Shown here: one piece after another, positions 14,211 through 16,060 of the stretch | Numbering within the stretch: position 1 is the first letter of the stretch | Layout: each line of letters starts with the position of its first letter | Origin: Ruminococcaceae bacterium UBA6416 | GTDB lineage: Bacteria; Bacillota; Clostridia; Oscillospirales; Acutalibacteraceae | Reading direction: 5' to 3' | Length of the DNA: 16,060 nucleotides | NCBI GenBank assembly: GCA_002438505.1 | Contig: DJPI01000054.1 | Span: 4,475 to 20,534, forward strand | Notes under the pieces: model-generated | Seen by the model: only the letters and a program-made list of their open reading frames with translations | Told to the model about the DNA's origin: nothing | Databases searched by the model: none | Position numbers and translations under genes: made by a program

Positions 14211-14966
14211 ATGAAGAATAGATTTTTGACTCACCTTTCCGCGCAGAGTGCGCGGCTCAAAAGTGAGGGGAGCATTCCCGGTTACATCTTCTGGTGGGCG
14301 GCGAGGCTTATGATGATTTTTGCCGTTTTTTACACAAGGGGAAAGGTTGCTCCGGCGCTGTATCTTGCAATCTGTCTCAACACGCTTGCAACCTTTGCGG
14401 TGACGCTGCTTTCCGCTCTTTTTCCGGAAAAGCTTTTCCTCGGCCGTCTTTCATTCAAGGTTCAGAATTACATTGACCTGTTCGTTCTCCTTGGGAGCTT
14501 TTTCTGCTATTGTGTGAATATGTATGCTGTCATCAACGATTATGACAAGCTTCAGCATTTTTTTGCCGGTTTTCTCGGCTGCTTCCTTGGGATGGAGCTT
14601 TTGAAGTGCATGTTCCCCAAAAATGAGATTGACAGACGCGTTTCCTTCCTTTGCGGAACGGGCTTTTCCGTTTGGCTCATTGTCATCTGGGAGGCGTTTG
14701 AGTTTCTTGCGGACTTTTTTATTCCGGGTTCAAACAATCAGGGTTATACCTACGGCCCGAATTATGACATGATCTTTTTCAAAATCTTTGGAAAGGGTGC
14801 TCAGAATGAGGGTCAGGCCGCGCTTTTTGACACAATGTTTGACATGATTTTTGCGCTTGTTGGAATCTTTGCTGCAATCGCGTTCTTTCTTGTTATATAT
14901 GAAGCCGGAAAGAGGAAGAAAAGGAAGCTCGGAGAAGAAAAGGAGAAAGAAAAAATCTCCGGCTGA
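14211..14966 (+). CDS. Integral membrane protein, DUF2238/YjdF-like
   Basis: This is a 251-aa membrane protein with about six hydrophobic spans (27-42, 49-71, 87-108, 115-133, 148-170, 211-231) and a highly charged C-terminal tail from about 234 (KRKKRKLGEEKEKEK). Polar residues sit inside or beside the membrane: D110, D112 and H116 in NDYDKLQHFFAG, E161 and E164 in IWEAFEF, and D208 and D211 in FDTMFDM. This D..H / E..E / D..D pattern resembles DUF2238 (YjdF) membrane proteins, whose function is unknown; the assignment is from pattern memory and is tentative. ATG 14211 is chosen over the TTG just before it, because GAGG (14200-14203) lies 7 nt upstream. It stands alone between its promoter and two terminators. 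Confidence 0.75.
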   Translation: MKNRFLTHLSAQSARLKSEGSIPGYIFWWAARLMMIFAVFYTRGKVAPALYLAICLNTLATFAVTLLSALFPEKLFLGRLSFKVQNYIDLFVLLGSFFCYCVNMYAVINDYDKLQHFFAGFLGCFLGMELLKCMFPKNEIDRRVSFLCGTGFSVWLIVIWEAFEFLADFFIPGSNNQGYTYGPNYDMIFFKIFGKGAQNEGQAALFDTMFDMIFALVGIFAAIAFFLVIYEAGKRKKRKLGEEKEKEKISG

Positions 14967-14980
14967 CCGGAGTTCATTTT
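14957..14980 (+). terminator. Small hairpin overlapping the DUF2238-like stop codon
   Basis: CTCCGG (14957-14962) and CCGGAG (14967-14972) form a 6-bp stem with a 4-nt loop that contains the TGA stop, followed by TTCATTTT. It is a weak terminator at best, backed up by the next hairpin. Confidence 0.45.
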
Positions 14981-14988
14981 AAACTTAA

Positions 14989-15031
14989 AACTGCCGCAGA
15001 CGGAAAGATTATCCGCTTGCGGCAGTGTTTT
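14989..15031 (+). terminator. Bidirectional terminator between convergent membrane protein genes
   Basis: CTGCCGC (14991-14997) pairs with GCGGCAG (15019-15025), with inner CGGA/TCCG (15001-15004, 15012-15015), then TGTTTTT on the plus strand. On the minus strand TTTTAAGTTT follows. It ends at the stop codon of the minus-strand gene. Confidence 0.9.
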
Positions 15032-15810
15032 TATGCGTTAACATTTTTAACGGCGGCTCGTGCTTTCTTCTTCCGCCGGACGGCAAGGATAATAAGCACG
15101 GCGGCAATCAGAACAGGCGCCGCCAAAACAACAGGCAAGACCACTCTTGTTGTCTCATGGGTATAGCTGACACGCAGCACATTGTCATATTCGGTGCTCA
15201 TCGGCTTTGGTACCTTCGTTGAAAGGCTGAACGCCGCAAAGCCGCCGAAGTTTTTTGCGGTCTTTGCCGGATGTGTATGCCAGCCGAGTTCTCCCTGCAA
15301 GGCAGTTGAAAGAACCGTCAGCTTTTCGTCAATCGTCCAATCATCAGCCGGATTTTTCTTTGAGTAATCCTCGGCATAGAACGAGTCTGAAACATAATTG
15401 AGAATTTCTTCGTTCCATGTTACCGAGATATAATCCGCGTCTCTGATGAGCGGCTTTTTGCTTGCCCACTCCCAGTAACAGCTGACCGCTTCGCCGGTAA
15501 TGTTTCCGTTTGAGGGGTCTTTGAGCCGTGCGCTGACCATGTTGAGAACAAGGCCGGAGGCGGAATCTTTTTGAACATACGGCAAATCTTTTTTCTGCTC
15601 CACGCAGTCAACCTCACTGTTTCCAATGAGGTCAATGATTTTTTCAAGAGCAGAATCGCTGATTTTTTTCAAAAATTCCTCCTCATAGCCATAGGACAAA
15701 AGGCGGCTGAAGTTTTCGCTTTCCGTTGCCGCAAAGGTGGGAACGCAAAGGATTGAGATTAAACAAATTGCGGATAAAAGGGTCAGAAATTTGAATCTAA
15801 GTTTTTTCAT
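15031..15810 (-). CDS. Type I membrane protein of unknown function
   Basis: I do not recognise this family. The 259-aa product has a signal peptide (MKKLRFKF, hydrophobic core, probable cleavage after TFA at about 27), an extracellular portion of roughly 195 residues, one C-terminal membrane span (about 224-244, LPVVLAAPVLIAAVLIILAV) and a short basic cytosolic tail (RRKKKARAA). The ectodomain contains VSCYWEWASKKP, the segment DEKLTVLSTALQGELGWHTHP and two cysteines (69 and 111) that could form a disulfide; no enzyme motif is seen. ATG 15810 is selected over an upstream in-frame start (15864) because AGGAGG (15823-15818) lies 7 nt ahead and the longer form would remove the signal peptide from the N-terminus and overlap the promoter. 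It forms a single-gene unit with a strong promoter. Confidence 0.82.
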   Translation of the reverse strand: MKKLRFKFLTLLSAICLISILCVPTFAATESENFSRLLSYGYEEEFLKKISDSALEKIIDLIGNSEVDCVEQKKDLPYVQKDSASGLVLNMVSARLKDPSNGNITGEAVSCYWEWASKKPLIRDADYISVTWNEEILNYVSDSFYAEDYSKKNPADDWTIDEKLTVLSTALQGELGWHTHPAKTAKNFGGFAAFSLSTKVPKPMSTEYDNVLRVSYTHETTRVVLPVVLAAPVLIAAVLIILAVRRKKKARAAVKNVNA

Positions 15811-15834
15811 TACCTCACCTCCTAAGGTATAATT

Positions 15835-15864
15835 ATTATACAATATTTTTTTTGCATTTGTCAA
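15835..15864 (-). promoter_or_regulatory. Consensus sigma-A promoter of the type I membrane protein gene
   Basis: On the minus strand a perfect TTGACA (15864-15859) and perfect TATAAT (15840-15835) are 18 nt apart, with an A-rich spacer. The leader would be short, about 20 nt, holding just the ribosome binding site. This confirms the start at 15810. Confidence 0.85.
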
Positions 15865-15866
15865 GC

Positions 15867-15885
15867 TAGATGTTAGATGTTAGAT
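15867..15885 (+). repeat. Short tandem repeat of TAGATGT
   Basis: TAGATGT occurs twice (15867-15873, 15874-15880), followed by TAGAT. It lies between the minus-strand promoter and the structured RNA candidate. Confidence 0.7.
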
Positions 15886-16060
15886 TTTGCGGAAATTTTA
15901 TGTGGTGCAAGGAGCGAGGTCTTTGCCATCTTTGCATTAAGCCTTGAGAAAGGCTGAACCTGACTCCTTCCGCAAAAAATCTGCGAGCAGGAACAAGGCG
16001 GAGCTTAACGGCTATAAAAACACAGGGAAAGGCGCGAACCTAGTAGACTGCAATTAGCGG
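15881..16060 (+). ncRNA. Structured RNA candidate, truncated by the window edge
   Basis: No open reading frame of note occupies this stretch, but it folds well. AGCCTT (15940-15945) and AAGGCT (15950-15955) close a GAGA tetraloop. Outside that, AGGT (15917-15920) pairs with ACCT (15958-15961), AAGGAG (15909-15914) with CTCCTT (15964-15969), and TGTGG (15901-15905) or alternatively TTTTGCGG (15885-15892) with CCGCA(AAA) from 15970. The remaining 80 nt (CTGCGAGCAGGAAC to the edge) are GA-rich with short possible stems. The strand is inferred from the GAGA loop; the complement folds too. Identity is unknown: a group II intron domain I is one possibility, but no GUGYG 5' end is seen. A standalone regulatory RNA is another. 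Confidence 0.4.

Noticed and set aside
15881..16060. tRNA, tmRNA, SRP RNA or RNase P RNA at the right edge
   Set aside because: No cloverleaf, no GGUUCRA arm with a 3' CCA, no SRP GGAAG loop and no RNase P GAGGAAAGUC segment can be found in the visible part.

Overview
This 16 kb window looks like chromosomal DNA of a low-to-mid GC Gram-positive anaerobe of the class Clostridia, plausibly an Oscillospiraceae-like gut bacterium. That placement is inferred from the zinc-ligand (four-cysteine) form of ribosomal protein S4, strong AGGAGG-type ribosome binding sites, sigma-A type promoters, a SAM-I riboswitch ahead of metK, a GalT of the Firmicutes type with an SHEH motif, and secreted proteins built from fibronectin type III (FN3) repeats. 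The species cannot be read from the sequence.

Layout. (1) 1-2060, plus strand: the end of the alpha ribosomal operon, rpsD-rpoA-rplQ, closed by a strong terminator. (2) 2070-4810, minus strand: serS then glyA, with a terminator-like hairpin between them; glyA converges on rplQ. (3) 4940-9290, plus strand: a TVP38/TMEM64-type membrane protein, then galK (extended -10 promoter), followed 18 nt later by a 696-aa secreted protein with five FN3 domains and a DUF4474-like C-terminus. (4) 9297-10796, plus strand: a promoter with consensus -35 and -10 hexamers set in two dyad symmetries, a full SAM-I riboswitch with its terminator, metK, and a bidirectional terminator. (5) 10797-14065, minus strand: galT followed 13 nt later by a 553-aa secreted protein with two Ig-like repeats, two FN3 domains and an unrecognised C-terminal domain. 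(6) 14137-15030, plus strand: a six-helix DUF2238/YjdF-like membrane protein. (7) 15031-15864, minus strand: an unrecognised type I membrane protein with a strong promoter. (8) 15867-16060: no gene; a short tandem repeat and a compact nested RNA fold that runs to the window edge.

How they work together. Most of the window is housekeeping: ribosome and RNA polymerase subunits, seryl-tRNA synthesis, serine/glycine one-carbon exchange and S-adenosylmethionine synthesis. The unusual part is 5.8-14 kb. The two Leloir genes galK and galT lie in separate, convergent transcription units on either side of metK, and each is followed at once by a different exported FN3 protein. No galE, sugar transporter or glycosidase is present here. 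The link between the gal genes and the exported proteins rests on gene order alone. The other item worth attention is the structured RNA candidate at the right edge. No complete new system can be demonstrated from this window.
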